Shown: positions 1 through 11,964 of the stretch, in pieces | How the letters are laid out: each line of letters begins with the position of its first letter | Numbering within the stretch: the first letter of the stretch is position 1 | DNA from: Phytophthora sp. 'mugwort' | Lineage: Eukaryota; Oomycota; Peronosporomycetes; Peronosporales; Peronosporaceae | NCBI GenBank assembly: GCA_033558025.1 | Contig: JAUCEF010000007.1 | Coordinates: 7,812,001 to 7,876,000 of the forward strand | Reading direction: 5' to 3' | DNA: 64,000 nt | Translations under genes and position numbers: made by a program | The notes under the pieces: generated by a model | The model's input: the letters and a program-made list of their open reading frames with translations, nothing else | Databases searched by the model: none | What the model was told of the DNA's origin: nothing

Positions 1-174
1 CGTCTCTACCCTCTACATAGGTACACAAAGCGACAAAATGGCAACTGCTCCGCGAATCAGCTTCTTGATGGTGTCCGTCCGGTAATGAAACTGGTCGACT
101 CAGACCTGCCAGTGCAGTAGCTACGATTGGCGCATACTTGATCACTCTTGTCCACTAGGAGTGAGAGAGAGAGG

Positions 175-2631
175 ATGGCGGTGCTGCTGCTCACGCTGCT
201 GCTGCTGGTAGCGATGGTAGTCGCCAAGGACGGCGTGATGCGCACGCGGCCTGTGCTGCTCTTGCCAGGCTTCGCGTCCTCGCAGCTGCAGTCCTGGAGC
301 CATCATCGCTGCGAGAGCGGCTTCCGTAAGAACTTGTACCGAGACATCAGCTTCGGCGACCGCCTGTGGGTCGACGTGGCGCGTGTGCTGGCGCAAGGCG
401 ATTGTTGGATTCGCTGCATGAAGCTAGACATCACGACGCAGGAGGAGCTCGAGTGCAAGTTGCGGTAAACCATGTGGTCAGCGGATACCGTTCAGTGTAT
501 GGGCTTCGACTAATAATGTGCTGTTTATGATGGACGGAGGGATGTAGAGCGACGCAGGGCCTCGAAGCAGTGTCCGAACTGGACCCGGGCATCGTCACGG
601 GCCCTCTGTCGACCGTGTGGCGCAGCATTATCCACGACCTCGTCGACCATTTTGAGTTGGACCCAGAGCAACTGATTGTTGCCACGTACGACTGGAGGTT
701 ACCGCCGAGCAAGCTGCAGGAGCGCGACAAATACTTTTACTCGCTTAAGAAGAAGAGTGGGTGGCTGCTTGTTGTTGTGTTTGAGCTTGGACAGTGCTGT
801 TATTAATTGTTCTTGATGTGTGCTGCATTCTGCAGTTGAATACACAGTGGATCTGGACGGCAGTGGGGGTGGATTGGTGGTGATTGCGCACTCGATGGGC
901 AATGGTGTCTTCCGCTACTTTCTCGAGTGGCTGAAGGAGGAGGTGGGGCGCAATAATTGGCAGACGTGGATCGATGCCCACATCTCGGCGTACTTCGCTG
1001 TGGGTTCCCCGCTGCTCGGAAGCGCCGAGTCGCTCGAACTCATCTCTTCGGGGCTGACTGAAGGACTACCAGTCACTCAGAACGAAATGCGCAAGCTCGT
1101 TGTTTCATTCGGTAAGAGTTTATTTGCAGTTGTTGCTCAATGGCAATTGTATCTCACGTCTATTATGTCTGGTCTTACATATAGGTTCAATCTTGAGCTT
1201 TATGCCGATTCCTTCCGGCTTGAACTCGGCCAAGGACGAAGAAGTACTCATCTCTGTGCGTTCCCAGCAAGGACTTATTCCCGGTGACGATCAGGTGCTA
1301 TCTCGCAACTACACCAGCGCTGACATTGCCTCGGGTCGGCTATTCCGTGATATGTCTGCACATGATCCGATCTTTGCCAAACTGGAGACGATGCGTCAAA
1401 GGTTTTACGTCAAAGACTCCGTTCTCGATTTCTTTAAGCCCTGGGAGCGTCCTCCCATTGCTTCGGTCTACAGTGTTTACGGTGTCAACGTGCCAGTACG
1501 TGCAAACAACATGGATTTTAACGATATCTAACTCGATGCTAACCTTTATGTAACGTTGGTCGATGTATTCCCGAATAGACGAAGAGCTTTTACGAATACG
1601 AAAATGCAGAAACGCCCGGACATTGGTTTCAGGTGCAGTACACGAATGAAGAAGGTCAAGAGCCAACCTGCAGCAAAACTGGTGATGGCACGGTGCCATA
1701 TCATTCCCTCTCGTGGGCACATACGTGGCTGGGCTCTCAAGGCTCATCTGTGCGTGTCACCCAGACCCCACAGTCTGTTTACTTTTCGGCTGAAAATATC
1801 ACGCGGGTTCGTGCTGTACGACACGGGCGTAACCACCACGCCGAATACTCGCTCTTAAACGGCAATCTGCCAATTTGCGAGCCAGACGATGGATCTTCTT
1901 CCTACAGTGGCGGCGGGACCGCGAGCTTCTTCGCAGGGCTCTTCGGACCACTTAATCGCGACCGGATCACGTTCTTCGAGAGCTCAAAAGAAGTGGATGC
2001 AACTACGCTCTCGGTCCGTATCGAATCCTGATACGCATTAGTTCGTCGCTGTATTAATGCTGCGTTTTGTTTACTATGTTATAGACTGGCGTATGGGAAA
2101 TTGACGGAGTGGGGCACCGTGACATTCTTTCCAATCCGGCATTTCTCCGCGAGCTGCGAGCTGAATTACGTCACATTTTCAACGGCAAAACGAACTCGGA
2201 CAAGGTGGGTCAATCCTCCCAGTTGTCATGTTTTTCTTAAGGATCATACGCTAACTCCTGAATTGTGAGCAATGCTATAGTCGTCTAGACCACCAGTCAT
2301 CGACGGTGACTGCTACTGGAACTACCGCCACGCTCACTGCGAGTTCCCAGAGTTCTGTGAATACCGATACGTCTTCGGAGATGTGACTTTCGACCAATCC
2401 TGCCGCGTTCGCTTGAAAGGAACCCTTCCTGCCCCTCCAGCGCACGTCACGCCGTTCTTGGGCGTCTCGGCATCAACAACAAGCCAGGAGCCAGTCGAGC
2501 TCTCCTTCACTGGGCCGTACTGCTCTGCGCCGTGTACGCCGATCTCGTCTTCATCACCCGACATCACAATGTCTTCTTCATCCGATTTCAACAGCCTCGG
2601 CTCTCTTCAACAGGAGCCACTGCAGACATGA
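175..2631 (+). CDS. Secreted LCAT/PDAT-family acyltransferase or phospholipase, 7 exons
   Basis: This is an alpha/beta-hydrolase of the lecithin:cholesterol / phospholipid:diacylglycerol acyltransferase family, which moves or releases acyl chains from phospholipids. Predicted exons are 175-464, 548-756, 836-1111, 1185-1495, 1579-2013, 2085-2204 and 2281-2631, giving 663 residues in one continuous frame. The ATG at 175 opens a hydrophobic signal peptide (MAVLLLTLLLLVAMVVA), followed by the family motif VLLPGFASSQL. The serine elbow AHSMG lies near residue 185, the catalytic Asp in GDGTVPYHSL and the His in GVGHRDIL. The C-terminal tail after the His is long and Cys/Ser-rich (CSAPC) and has no obvious domain. 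The family is clear. Whether the enzyme acts as acyltransferase or as phospholipase A cannot be decided from sequence. The 2013/2085 donor (GTCCGT) is the weakest splice site. Confidence 0.88.
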
Positions 2632-2791
2632 TATGCGCGACGAATTATTTTTTCTTAAACGTTAGTAGAAGTAGTAACATTTTAAACGGTAGCTAGCAAG
2701 ATTATGAAGCTTCGTATTTCATATTCCCCAATATTCCACTTTGACGGTTCTCTTGGAAATCCTTTGTCCAATGCGATATGCTCTCAGCTAT

Positions 2792-3793
2792 TTACTGAAG
2801 CAGAACGTCCGCGTGGTAGTTGACGTGGTCCTCCATGAAAGACGCAATGAAATAATAGCTGTGGTCATATCCGTCCTGTACAAGTCATAACAACAATAAC
2901 AATGTGTAAGACGTCTATCACAGCCAGAGAATCATATCATCCATGGACTTGCTTACCTGCATGCGGAGCGTCAATTTCTGGCCCACCGAGCTGCATGCCG
3001 CCTCGAATGCCTCCGGCAGTAGCTGTTTGTCGTGCAGGAAGTTGTCTTCGCGACCTTGGTCGATCAGAATTGTCTGAGGAATAGGACCCTGGCTAAGGAT
3101 CAGGTGCGTTGCGTCGTACTGCTTCCAGGTCTCCTGGTCGACGCCTAAGTAGCCCGTGAAGGCCTTGATGCCCCATGGACACTGGCTGGGATGCGAAATG
3201 GGCGCGAGCGCTGAAATGGACTTGTACTGGGTCTGTATCACACACACGGACCAACACAAGTTAGTACCAACCACGAGTCTTTGGTAAAGCTATCACTAAT
3301 TCCTTACCGGGTTACGGATTCCAAGCACGAGGGCGCCATGGCCGCCCATGGAGTGTCCCATGATCGAGTGTTTGTCCTCAAGCACAGGGAAGTTGGCAGT
3401 GATGAGCGCTGGCAGCTCCTTGGTCACGTACGAGTACATGCGATAGTGTTGGTCCCATTTAGGCTCTGTAGCGTCCACGTAGAAGCCGGCGCCCGTGCCA
3501 AAGTCCCAGCTGTCCTCGTCCCCGGGGATGCTCACGCGCGGACTCGTGTCGGTGGTGACGATGGCAATGCCGCGGCTGGCCGCCACCTTCTGCGCCTCGG
3601 GCGCCTTGACGAACAGTAGCTCGTCGTTACACGTGAGTCCCGCAAGGTAGAAGAGCACGGGCACCTTGTGGCTGTCGCTGGCATTCGGGGGTAGGAAGAT
3701 GCTGAACTTCATGGTGCATTTGGTCGTGGCGCTCTCATGCGAGAATTGCTTGACGACGCCCCCGAAGGACTTAACCTGCTTCACGAGCTGCAT
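2792..3793 (-). CDS. ESD: S-formylglutathione hydrolase (esterase D)
   Basis: This enzyme hydrolyses S-formylglutathione to formate and glutathione, the last step of glutathione-dependent formaldehyde detoxification in the cytosol. Minus-strand exons are 3793-3308, 3232-2957 and 2875-2792, all joined in phase 0. They give 281 residues, the usual length of the family. The nucleophile elbow is [10 protein letters not shown] (Ser near 149). Other family blocks are [23 protein letters not shown], the Asp region [11 protein letters not shown] and the His in GYDHSYYF. The ATG at 3793 was chosen because [12 protein letters not shown] aligns with the start of known family members; the frame stays open upstream but looks non-coding. 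The gene converges with the LCAT-like gene, with about 160 bp between the stops. All catalytic residues are present. Confidence 0.95.
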
Positions 3794-3998
3794 GGCGGAC
3801 GGACTTGTTAAACAATTTGGAACCTCCACTATTGTTGACGTTACAAGAGGGGGGGGGGATTTGATTTGCAACAATTTAAGGGATAAATGTACATTACTGC
3901 GGTTTTTAGATAAACTTATCGCAATCATTTCATACTTTAAAGTATTATTTTGCTTTACACATTAGCGGCAATATATTGTCTTCTGAATCATTTACGTC

Positions 3999-5450
3999 CT
4001 AAATCAATGCCACGACTTCGGAGAGCAGCGGTTGGATGGCATTGAGGCCTGGTGTCACGTTAAGACGACGGATGACGTCGGCGAGACCGAGATCGACCGA
4101 CAGACTGCGAGCAGCTTCGAAGTTGTGCAGCAAGCGACCGAGGCCGACGATAATGCCTTCGATCGTTTGCTGCTGCACGACAAGAGTAGATTGGAGTCGC
4201 GAAATTCGGTCTAGCGTCTCAACCGCACCGCACACGATGGTGGTGACCACCACCTCCTCTCCGATCTTCATTGCCAGGCAGCAGTTGCTGATGATGTGGG
4301 CGCTCAGCACACGAGCTTCTTGGCTGGTGGAGGGGTCGGCGATCGTGGCGAACACGAAAGGCAGAAAACGTGTCGAGCCGGAAAGTGCCACGTCACTGAA
4401 TCCGGGGTTCGCGAAGGCATTCAAAAGCACAGCGAGCAGCAGAGTCTTCTGCGCGGTCGTCAGCGGCGAAGGCTCGACTTCCGTGACGAGCACAACAGCC
4501 TCGAAGCACGCCTTCTTCTCTGTTGCAGCACCCGATGTGTGTAGCAACAGCACACGAGACATACCAAGCGCCGGGAAGAAGAACGACGACTCGTGTCCTT
4601 GAGACAGCAACTTGCTGACAATCTTCCACCACTCGGCGCTTGTGGTTGAGTCAACTTCTTTGTTTCCCTCCGCAGCATATGCTGACAACGCCTCAATTGC
4701 CAAGATGTCGTCTTCAGATAGTAGCTTCACCGTGTTAAGCGACTTGATGCGCTGCACCATCTTGTCCAAAAAAAGTGTAGGCGTTCCGGAGATTTTGAAC
4801 CGACGCGACGCCAAATCCACCAGTGGAGTCGTCGTCGCAGGTGCTGATGTTGCTGCAGGTACAGCGAGGTTGGCACGCGACGGGTCATTGAACGGGATCG
4901 AGAAGAGCTGATCGCCCGACGCCGCTTGCATCTGGTTGTTCATGTTCTCTAGCATAGGTCTCAGCATCGCCCTATCCGCATAAAGTCAGCTACAAAATCC
5001 CTCAGCTTCAAGCTCACAAATTCCTAGCTGAACGTACCCAAACGGCGAGTTCAGCGCCTCGTTCGGCAGGTCGAGGATATACTGAGGAATACCCGAACTC
5101 ACGAGGAACATGGAGATCTCGTCCGAAAAGTTGTTGCAGTTGTGGCGAAGCAGGTCATAGGTGGCGCCAGTGAAGCGCAAGCTATTCTCGCGCAGGTATT
5201 GCTCCAGCTGCGGCTGCGTCCGACTCGTCTCACCCAGCGCGATAGTGCGCACGGGCTGCATGCCATAACGCTGCACCACCAGTTCCGGCGCCATGGCCTG
5301 GATGCCTCCGCCGCCGAAAAAATACTCCTTGCCGAACACCAGCACACCCGTATGCCACACGCCGTCGATAGTCTTGCCCAGCAGCGCCGGCGACAATTGC
5401 CTCGCCATGCCGTGGCTCAGGTCGTATACATGCAAAGTCACTCTCGACAT
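3999..5450 (-). CDS. PPPDE (DeSI-type) peptidase fused to a PUL domain
   Basis: Two exons (5450-5038 and 4971-3999) encode 461 residues. The first about 145 residues form a PPPDE/DeSI cysteine peptidase domain. This family removes SUMO or ubiquitin, or cleaves long-chain acyl groups, depending on the member. The active-site His is in GVWHTGVLVFG and the Cys in LRHNCNNFSDE, so the dyad looks intact. A low-complexity Ala/Pro/Thr linker follows, then an all-helical region of about 270 residues (FKISGTPTLFLDKMV to the C-terminus) that matches the PUL domain of PLAA/Ufd3, which binds Cdc48/p97. The inference is that the protein brings a deconjugating peptidase to p97-handled substrates. Exon 1 ends two bases into a Gly codon at SPFG and exon 2 restores the frame. 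No signal peptide or membrane segment is visible. Confidence 0.85.
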
Positions 5451-5655
5451 CTTCTACTCCACGACGCAAATTCGATAGTGAGAGCGAAGAGACGACTCAG
5501 AAGTTCTGAGTAAATCGAACCCTTCGAGAAGGTACCACAAAATTGGTACTATAAGTGCATCAGCCTACAATCATTCAGAATGACTCATTCTTGTTTGTTT
5601 TAACTTTTTCGAGATGGCTACATATAGGGGCAACACTAGTAAGTCCAAGTCGGGT

Positions 5656-7841
5656 CTACTGCAGCGGCCGGTAGCCCTGCTTCTTGGTCGTGAGCGGGCC
5701 GTGGAACTTGCGTCCGAGGAAGAGACCGGCGAGACCCGAGAGGATCACAAGGACTGTAGTGGTGAAGTACGACACCGAGCCCTTGTTCGCGACCTCGACG
5801 ATCTCAGCCTTGGCGGTGGCCACCACTCCACTGCTTGACGATGACGGGGCGGTAGTCGCGGGCGCAGCTGAGGGAGGCTCGGCATCACTACTTTCCTCGG
5901 CATCGTCGAAGAATCCTACTTCCTGTAGCCACCATTTTGGGTAGAAAATGGATTGAACAGTGAGCATCTTCGCGTAGAAGTTAGAGACCTGGTAGCCATC
6001 ATGGAAAGCAGTGACCAGGTAGTCGAACAGGTCTGACGAGGCACTGTGTGCGCGCTGGGCGTACGTCTCACTTTGCTTGGTGAGGAAGGCCACCATCGCC
6101 GGCACGCCGCCTTCCCGTTTGTGCTGCGCAGCCTCGATCAGCACGCTTCGAAGCATGCCGTCAGCGTGGCTCTCCACCTCATCCTGAACTCGGGCTACGA
6201 ACGGACTGGCGTACGAGTAGAAGCGTGCGGCCCAGTTACCAACCAGAGCATGGACCCAGAACGACGACTCGCGGTCAAATGCGTACAATGAACCACGCGA
6301 GAGCTGTTTGGGCACGTCGGTCGACTGCACAAACACAGGCGTGTAAGTGGTGGCGTGCGGTGCGTACTGGCCAAACCAGAGGAATGCATTGTCAGCGTTG
6401 TACGGGTCCAGGATGGATACAAACGAGTAGCTGGCGCGGAAAATTGAGATCGCTCGCTCGAAGTGGCCACGGTCAATGTCCTCTTGCGTAAGGTCACCAT
6501 TCGGTGAAGGATCGTACCGATCGGGGTCGCCGTACGGTCCGCTCTTCGGACCCTTCGTCATGTCAAACGACGTGCCCTCGTAGTGGTCCCGCTGGAAGCG
6601 CATAATGTCGCGAGGGGAGAGAGGGGACGCGGGCTTGACGGAGAACGGGTAGTCGCTGGCGAGCACATCTGTTTCCGGAGACAGGTTCAATGCCGGGTTG
6701 GCCAACGTGAACAAGCGCCAGATGCGGCGTGTGGAATAATACTGGTGCGTAGCCTTGCGAGGTTGAGCATACACTCGAGTAAAGTCAAAAGGCGTGCCTT
6801 GGTCTGGCTTCCAAATATTGTTGCGGATGGCCACGTCGTGCACGTTGGGAGAAGCTAAGAAATCTGACGGGCGACTTAAATCCAGCTCACGGATCACGAA
6901 CTGGTTGGCGACACCGCTGATTTGATCTTCCGGGACACGCTGCGCAGCCCAGACAGCTGACTTACCCGTGTCATCCGGCAGGATGTGGAAAATCCACGCC
7001 TCCTTCGTGTCCGTCACCGTAAGCGCTTCGCCGGCTTCGTCGTACACGTCCTTGCCTTCCCACACGGCACCGTAGTACCCGTATTGCACAGCAAGGTCTC
7101 CCATCAGCTGAACAGCTTCACGTGCTGTCTGGGCACGCTGCAGGGAAATGCGGGACAGTTCACCAACATCAAACAGCGCTTCACCTCCTTGCGAAAGCGG
7201 CTTGGTCCAGAACCGCGCTGGGCACGTACTCTCGCCAATAGCCACTTGATGCTCGTTGATAATACCATAGGCGCCTTCGATGTAGGCAAAGGTCTGCGAC
7301 ACCTCTGGAATATTGCCGATGGCAGGCGACGCAGTCCAGTTGTAGAAACGCGTGTCCAGATTCTCGGGGAGGTATTCCTTGCCGCGGGCGCCACCCACTG
7401 AACGAATAACAAAACGACAAAAACCGTCAGTAACAATATCAAACGCTGTGAGGTCGACCGCAAGCCAAGTGGCTCCAGTGGCCCTCGTATCCACTACTAA
7501 AACAACATTAAACGTACCGTATCGCGGGTAGTCGAAGGCAGCGAGCACGACGTCGTGCTGAGCGCCGTCCTCGTGTGTCTGAGCCGGCACTTTAGCGATA
7601 CGGAAGTCGCAGGACGAGCAGTCGTTCGTGTGCGTCGTCATGGGCGTGCCAGTGGTCGATGCCTGCATTGTAAAGAGCATCATGTTGTGTCAATGCAAGC
7701 GACGACGCAATTATCTGCTAGTGAGGGGGTGCAACGGACCTTTGCTCCAACGATGATGGCCGTGCATCGGTCCTTCGCCTTTGCGAGCGTTGCCAGCGTG
7801 GCGACCACCAGCAGCGGTGAAGCGCGCAGTAATCCGACCAT
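5656..7841 (-). CDS. Family C69 peptidase/dipeptidase with signal peptide and C-terminal membrane anchor
   Basis: Exons 7841-7740, 7662-7518 and 7397-5656 give 662 residues. A signal peptide (VGLLRASPLLVVATLATLA) is followed by RCTAIIVGAKAS. Cys26 is the likely N-terminal nucleophile exposed after cleavage, as in C69 (Ntn-hydrolase) dipeptidases. The family blocks MTTHTNDC, DYPRYVGGARGKEY, EHQVAIGEST and the tract around YSTRRIWRLF are all present. Near the C-terminus a Ser/Ala-rich spacer leads to a transmembrane helix (about SVSYFTTTVLVILSGLAGLF) and a short basic tail. This predicts a type I enzyme facing the lumen or the outside. Introns 1 and 2 both had to be removed to recover the catalytic Cys and the YPRYVG block. 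An upstream in-frame ATG exists, but the one at 7841 gives the better signal peptide. Confidence 0.88.
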
Positions 7842-9499
7842 GATGGGACCCTCTTGGTGTTCTCTTACCACGGCAGAGGCTTGAGCTCGGCGGTGTCGTT
7901 TTGCTGAATGACGAGATACAATGGCGAGTTAGCGGATGCTAATTGGTTGGTTGGACCTCTAGTTTTGGTGAATGAAAAGAATGGCAACCTCTGCTATTGG
8001 CACTTAACACACAAATTAAACCTGATTACGGCATTTCATTGAAAGTTTTTTACAAACCTATCTGTAAAGCTGAAAGTTGATCAGAAACAAATCACCAAAC
8101 AACGTTGAAGTGATCGGGTGACGAGGCTGAGTGACCAAATTGGATTTGACAGCAACGAGCAATTTGCTAGAGCTGTCACACGTTCCCCGCACGGAATACC
8201 TCGCACCGTCAGCGTCATTCCAACGAGGGAGTTAAATATACAGCTTGGCTTGTTCATTAAAGTACGCAACTTAATTCGCCGCAGCGAAGACTTCGCTGGT
8301 GGTTCCGTGCGTTAGTCCCGTGCTGATCCCTTTGCGCTGGTACTCGCCGTGTGCAGTGTACGCCTGTCACCGAGCTCGTGTTAAATAGAATCTGCGTTAC
8401 TTTCGCTGCGCTGGTTGCGCAATGCGTTTTGCAGACGACAATTGGTAGCAATGCGGGCCTGTCCTAGTAAATCATGCTCTGCTTCGCTCAACGCGCCAAG
8501 TTTGCAATTCCAAATCGTCGTTACTGTGGTGAGGTCGGTTTGACGGCGGTTGCTCGAGGCGCTCAATCGTGTCTTGATGTACAATCAGTTAGGCCTGTCG
8601 CTTCAATTTGGCGAGATCGTGATCCAGCTTTGAGTCGTTTCTCGGCGTTTGCCGTTCGCGGTTGTCAGGCCTGCGACTCACACGTGTACACTAAGGTGTC
8701 TATCCTCTCGCTGCTCGGTAGCGTTCGACTGATGGGATATAAAATATAGTCTCTAACCGACCGAGCCGGCGATGTTCGGACCGTTTGGGGGAGCGGCACA
8801 GCTGGGTGAGTCAAACGCAGCCGAGTCCGGGATCTGCTCAATCGGAGATCGCCAGTCCACGGCTGTTTGCGTCGACAAGAATCTGCCATGTAAGCCATCA
8901 GTTTTGGGCTAATAGCAATCCGACAGATAGGACTGGCTGGCATCTGACGGTGGTTGCGCTCGTAACGGACTCTTTTGCTGGTTGGCAGAATATCCTGTAC
9001 AAGTCGTTTCTGAAGTTAGTGGCGTGGCCTGCAAGAGAGTGTCGAGGTTGGCTTCAGACGTGTATGAAGCGAGCTCATTTGTGAGGCTTTCGCGGCCAAA
9101 TCACATATTCCGGGCATACTATAATATTCCCAAGTGTACTCTCCGCGATAGCAGTTGCCCTTTAAACAGACGAGAATAGCACAGAAAGGCTCGACGGTGG
9201 CTGGCACTGTATCCTTGCCACCGACCATTGTCACATGATTCGCTTTATATTCGTCTAATCCAGATCTCGAGTGTGTTATGTACACCATGCGGTAACTGCA
9301 GACAGTGGCACGCCTTCATTGGCGAAAAAAGCGCCGGGCGCCTCGTCTGCGCGTCGATACATTTCTCAGATGAAATCCCGCGTGCTGTATTTGGAGTGGG
9401 TGCTCTCCACTGACCATTTGTATCGGCATTCCTTTATTCGCAGCAAGAAACCCAAAACGGGTAGGGCAAGCGAGCGTCTATACCGAGAATCTTGTGCTG
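7842..9499. other. Intergenic region, about 1.66 kb, no gene recognised
   Basis: This stretch lies between the divergent C69 peptidase (-) and ankyrin-FYVE (+) genes. Open frames on both strands are short, lack family similarity and mostly lack convincing ATG starts. A TATA-like AT run (GATATAAAATATAG) occurs near 8735. No tRNA, rRNA or transposon signature was seen. It probably holds the two upstream regions and 5' UTRs. Confidence 0.6.
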
Positions 9500-10699
9500 A
9501 TGGTCGAACTGCGCGACTCGCAGTTCATGCAGGACGTGGCGCCGCCTGTGTCGGCACCCAAGGCGGTCGAGTCTCCGGAAGGTACGACGACCAGCTCGGA
9601 CGACGAGGACAACAACAACAGTCACGGCAGCAGTACGGGTCGGCCACCGCTCACACCAATGCGTGCAGGCAAGTCGATAGCGGACGAGCTGTTCCTCAAA
9701 AGCATGCTGGGGATACTCAACAAGCGCGGCTACAACGTGCGCGACTCTGCGCTCGAGACGTCCATCGCCTCGTCCTCAGCTAGTTTTACGCGCTCCAGCA
9801 GCATCACCAGCACGGGTTCCACTATTTCGTCCGTGCTGCTGGCGCTGCGCGAGCCTAACCACGGCCAGACACCACTCCATATTGCTGTGCGTAAGGGCGA
9901 CGTGCAGGTACTAGACGCTCTGCTCGAGCACGAGAGCATCGATGAGCTGCTGAACGCGCCCGATTTCAACGGCAATTCGTCGCTGCACTTCGCCACGGGC
10001 AATTGGAGGCAACCTATGTGTCTCACCATTACCGAGAGGCTTTTAGAAGCAGGCGCCAACGTCAACGCTCAGAACAAACGCGGCCTCACGCCGCTGGCCG
10101 TACACATGCTCACGCTCAAGATCGACAACCCGTCGCTCGTCGTGAAACTGCTAGAGGCCGGAGCAGACCCGAACACAGAAGCCGAGGGGGTGGCTGTGTT
10201 GCACCTCGCTGCGCGACGCGATTTGCCTGTAATTTCTGGGGTGCTGGTCGCTTTTGGAGCTTCGATGTTGTCGTTAAACACGGATGGACTCATGTGCTAC
10301 GAAGTGGCGCCTAACCGTGTAAAGCAGTTCATGGTGCGCAGCATTAGCAAGGTTCCGGCCTACTTGCCGATGACACAACGCAGCACTTGCATGCGATGCA
10401 AGTCCCCGACGCTGATTAACCCCAAGAAGGCGTTCAGTAACATGGTGAAGAGGGTACTGGGTCTGCACATGCGCGCCCACCAGTGCAACTGCTACCACTG
10501 CGGCATGCTCTTTTGCTCGCAGTGTCTGAAGCCGTCGGCAGCTGTCAGTGCTATTCCGTTCGTACGGGACGACGACGACTCGGACGACAAGACCAAAACT
10601 TGCCGTTTGTGTGAGGCCGTCCTCCTGGAGCGCAAGAGGAAGCAGGCGTCGCAGCACACGTTCGACATGCATCTTATGGGCTTCAACACGAGCTTATAG
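9500..10699 (+). CDS. Ankyrin-repeat protein with C-terminal FYVE-like zinc finger
   Basis: This is a single-exon gene of 399 residues. The ATG at 9500 was preferred over an upstream in-frame GTG. The N-terminus is Ser/Asp/Asn-rich. Ankyrin repeats start near residue 120: HGQTPLHIAVRKGDVQVLDALLEH, GNSSLHFATG, LLEAGANVNAQNKRGLTPLAVH, LLEAGADPNT and VLHLAARRDLPVISG. The last about 100 residues carry spaced CxxC pairs (CMRCKSP, CNCYHCGMLFCSQC, CRLCEAV) in the order expected for a FYVE-type finger. An acidic insert (DDDDSDD) lies inside the finger. FYVE fingers usually bind PI3P on endosomes, and ankyrin repeats bind proteins. The basic motif that contacts PI3P is not canonical here, so lipid binding is an inference. 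Confidence 0.85.
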   Translation: MVELRDSQFMQDVAPPVSAPKAVESPEGTTTSSDDEDNNNSHGSSTGRPPLTPMRAGKSIADELFLKSMLGILNKRGYNVRDSALETSIASSSASFTRSSSITSTGSTISSVLLALREPNHGQTPLHIAVRKGDVQVLDALLEHESIDELLNAPDFNGNSSLHFATGNWRQPMCLTITERLLEAGANVNAQNKRGLTPLAVHMLTLKIDNPSLVVKLLEAGADPNTEAEGVAVLHLAARRDLPVISGVLVAFGASMLSLNTDGLMCYEVAPNRVKQFMVRSISKVPAYLPMTQRSTCMRCKSPTLINPKKAFSNMVKRVLGLHMRAHQCNCYHCGMLFCSQCLKPSAAVSAIPFVRDDDDSDDKTKTCRLCEAVLLERKRKQASQHTFDMHLMGFNTSL

Positions 10700-10966
10700 A
10701 GAACTGATACTCACACACACTGCGCATCTGACGCAGACATATCACCGCAAAGGCGACAACGCTCGACGAAGAGTGAATTGTAATGACGGAGGAGAATGCG
10801 CACCAAAGGGAGTGGCAGCGAGCCGTGTACGTTAGGGCTTTTTTTTTTGTTTCGGCCCCTTCTTCTCCATCTTCCGACGGCTTTGCCGCCCGGACCGATA
10901 ACTTAATATGAGCAGCGTGCATTTTTGTTTTCTCGTGTCGATCGTTTACTGCCACGAGGACATGCT

Positions 10967-11931
10967 TTACTCAAACATGCTACCGAGTCCGTCGTCCCCC
11001 AAAAGTCCGTCTTCAACGTTGGCGCGTTTAGCTTCACGTATCGCAGCCTTCTCCTGGCCGCGTTCATTGTGCGCCGGGTCGAACGTCGGGTACGCGTCCA
11101 GTACGAACTTGCCTTGGGTACTAGTAGCCTCAATAGCACGCACAAGAAACTGCGCGAACGCAGTAAAATGATGCAGCGTAATGGCTGTAACCACCGTAGT
11201 GTCCAGTGTGAGCTGGCTGGAGGCTTTGGTCTGCTCGCCGTGGAAAGGGACGTGGACGAAATGGTCGCAGATGACACGCTGTTCCTCCGACAGGCCAGGG
11301 GACTACACAGTACCAATGCACAAGGTATTACCACAACGTGGTTACAATTGCTTTACGCGCCGCCTTAATCGAATGCCTCATCGCGTTCCAACGCACCTCG
11401 TTGTCGATGACGAATGCACTGGTGCCTTTGTAGGGCGTGGCGTGAGCGGCTGATACATCCACGTACGATATTAACCCAGGTCAACATCTAAGATTCCTCC
11501 TGAATCTGAAACGATTTTTTTAAGATCCAAAAGTGATAGCCGAACGTACCAAAGGATCCAGTCGGCTCTTTTCTCAGTCCGAAGATGGTGCAGCCTTTAA
11601 TCTTAAGGTACTCGCGTGCCTCTGTGAAGTCGTAAAAGTGCACGACATCCACGTACTTCTGCGCTCGGTGCGCTCCATGAGTGCCGAAGCGCTCGGAGCC
11701 CACTAGGTTCACGACAAACAAGCAGCCCCACCAACTGTTAGTTCAGCCACGAGGTTGTTGTGACGCAATCCACCGCGTCAAACTCGAGGAATTTTCGCAC
11801 TCACCGACCAAAACTTGGGTCGTCCCGAAGGCAGAGGCGGTGCGAAGATACGTGCCCAGGTTCTGTCGTCCACTCTTGTTGGACAGCACCATGTACAGCT
11901 CCACGGAGCTGGCAGCGGAGCTCGTCGTCAT
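10967..11931 (-). CDS. SpoU/TrmH-family RNA 2'-O-ribose methyltransferase, 4 exons
   Basis: Exons 11931-11805, 11702-11550, 11449-11397 and 11302-10967 give 222 residues. This is a SPOUT (trefoil-knot) methyltransferase that would methylate the 2'-OH of a tRNA or rRNA ribose using S-adenosylmethionine. Family motif 1 is in NLGTYLRTASAFG, motif 2 in AFVIDNESPGLSEEQ and motif 3 in the segment after VHVPFHG that ends TAITLHHF. Exon 3 is only 53 nt. Its acceptor at 11450 was chosen because it alone joins both neighbours in frame and avoids upstream stops. The C-terminal about 40 residues are charged and specific to this protein. Its start lies only 33 bp beyond the 3' end of the site-1 protease gene on the same strand. 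The exact RNA target cannot be told from sequence. Confidence 0.87.
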
Positions 11932-11964
11932 CGTTGGTCTCCTTTCCAGTCGCTAGTTCAATGG

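Noticed and set aside
4036..4602. Plus-strand frame of 188 codons
   Set aside because: It is antisense to the PUL half of the PPPDE-PUL gene and rich in Ser/Arg, as expected for a shadow frame.
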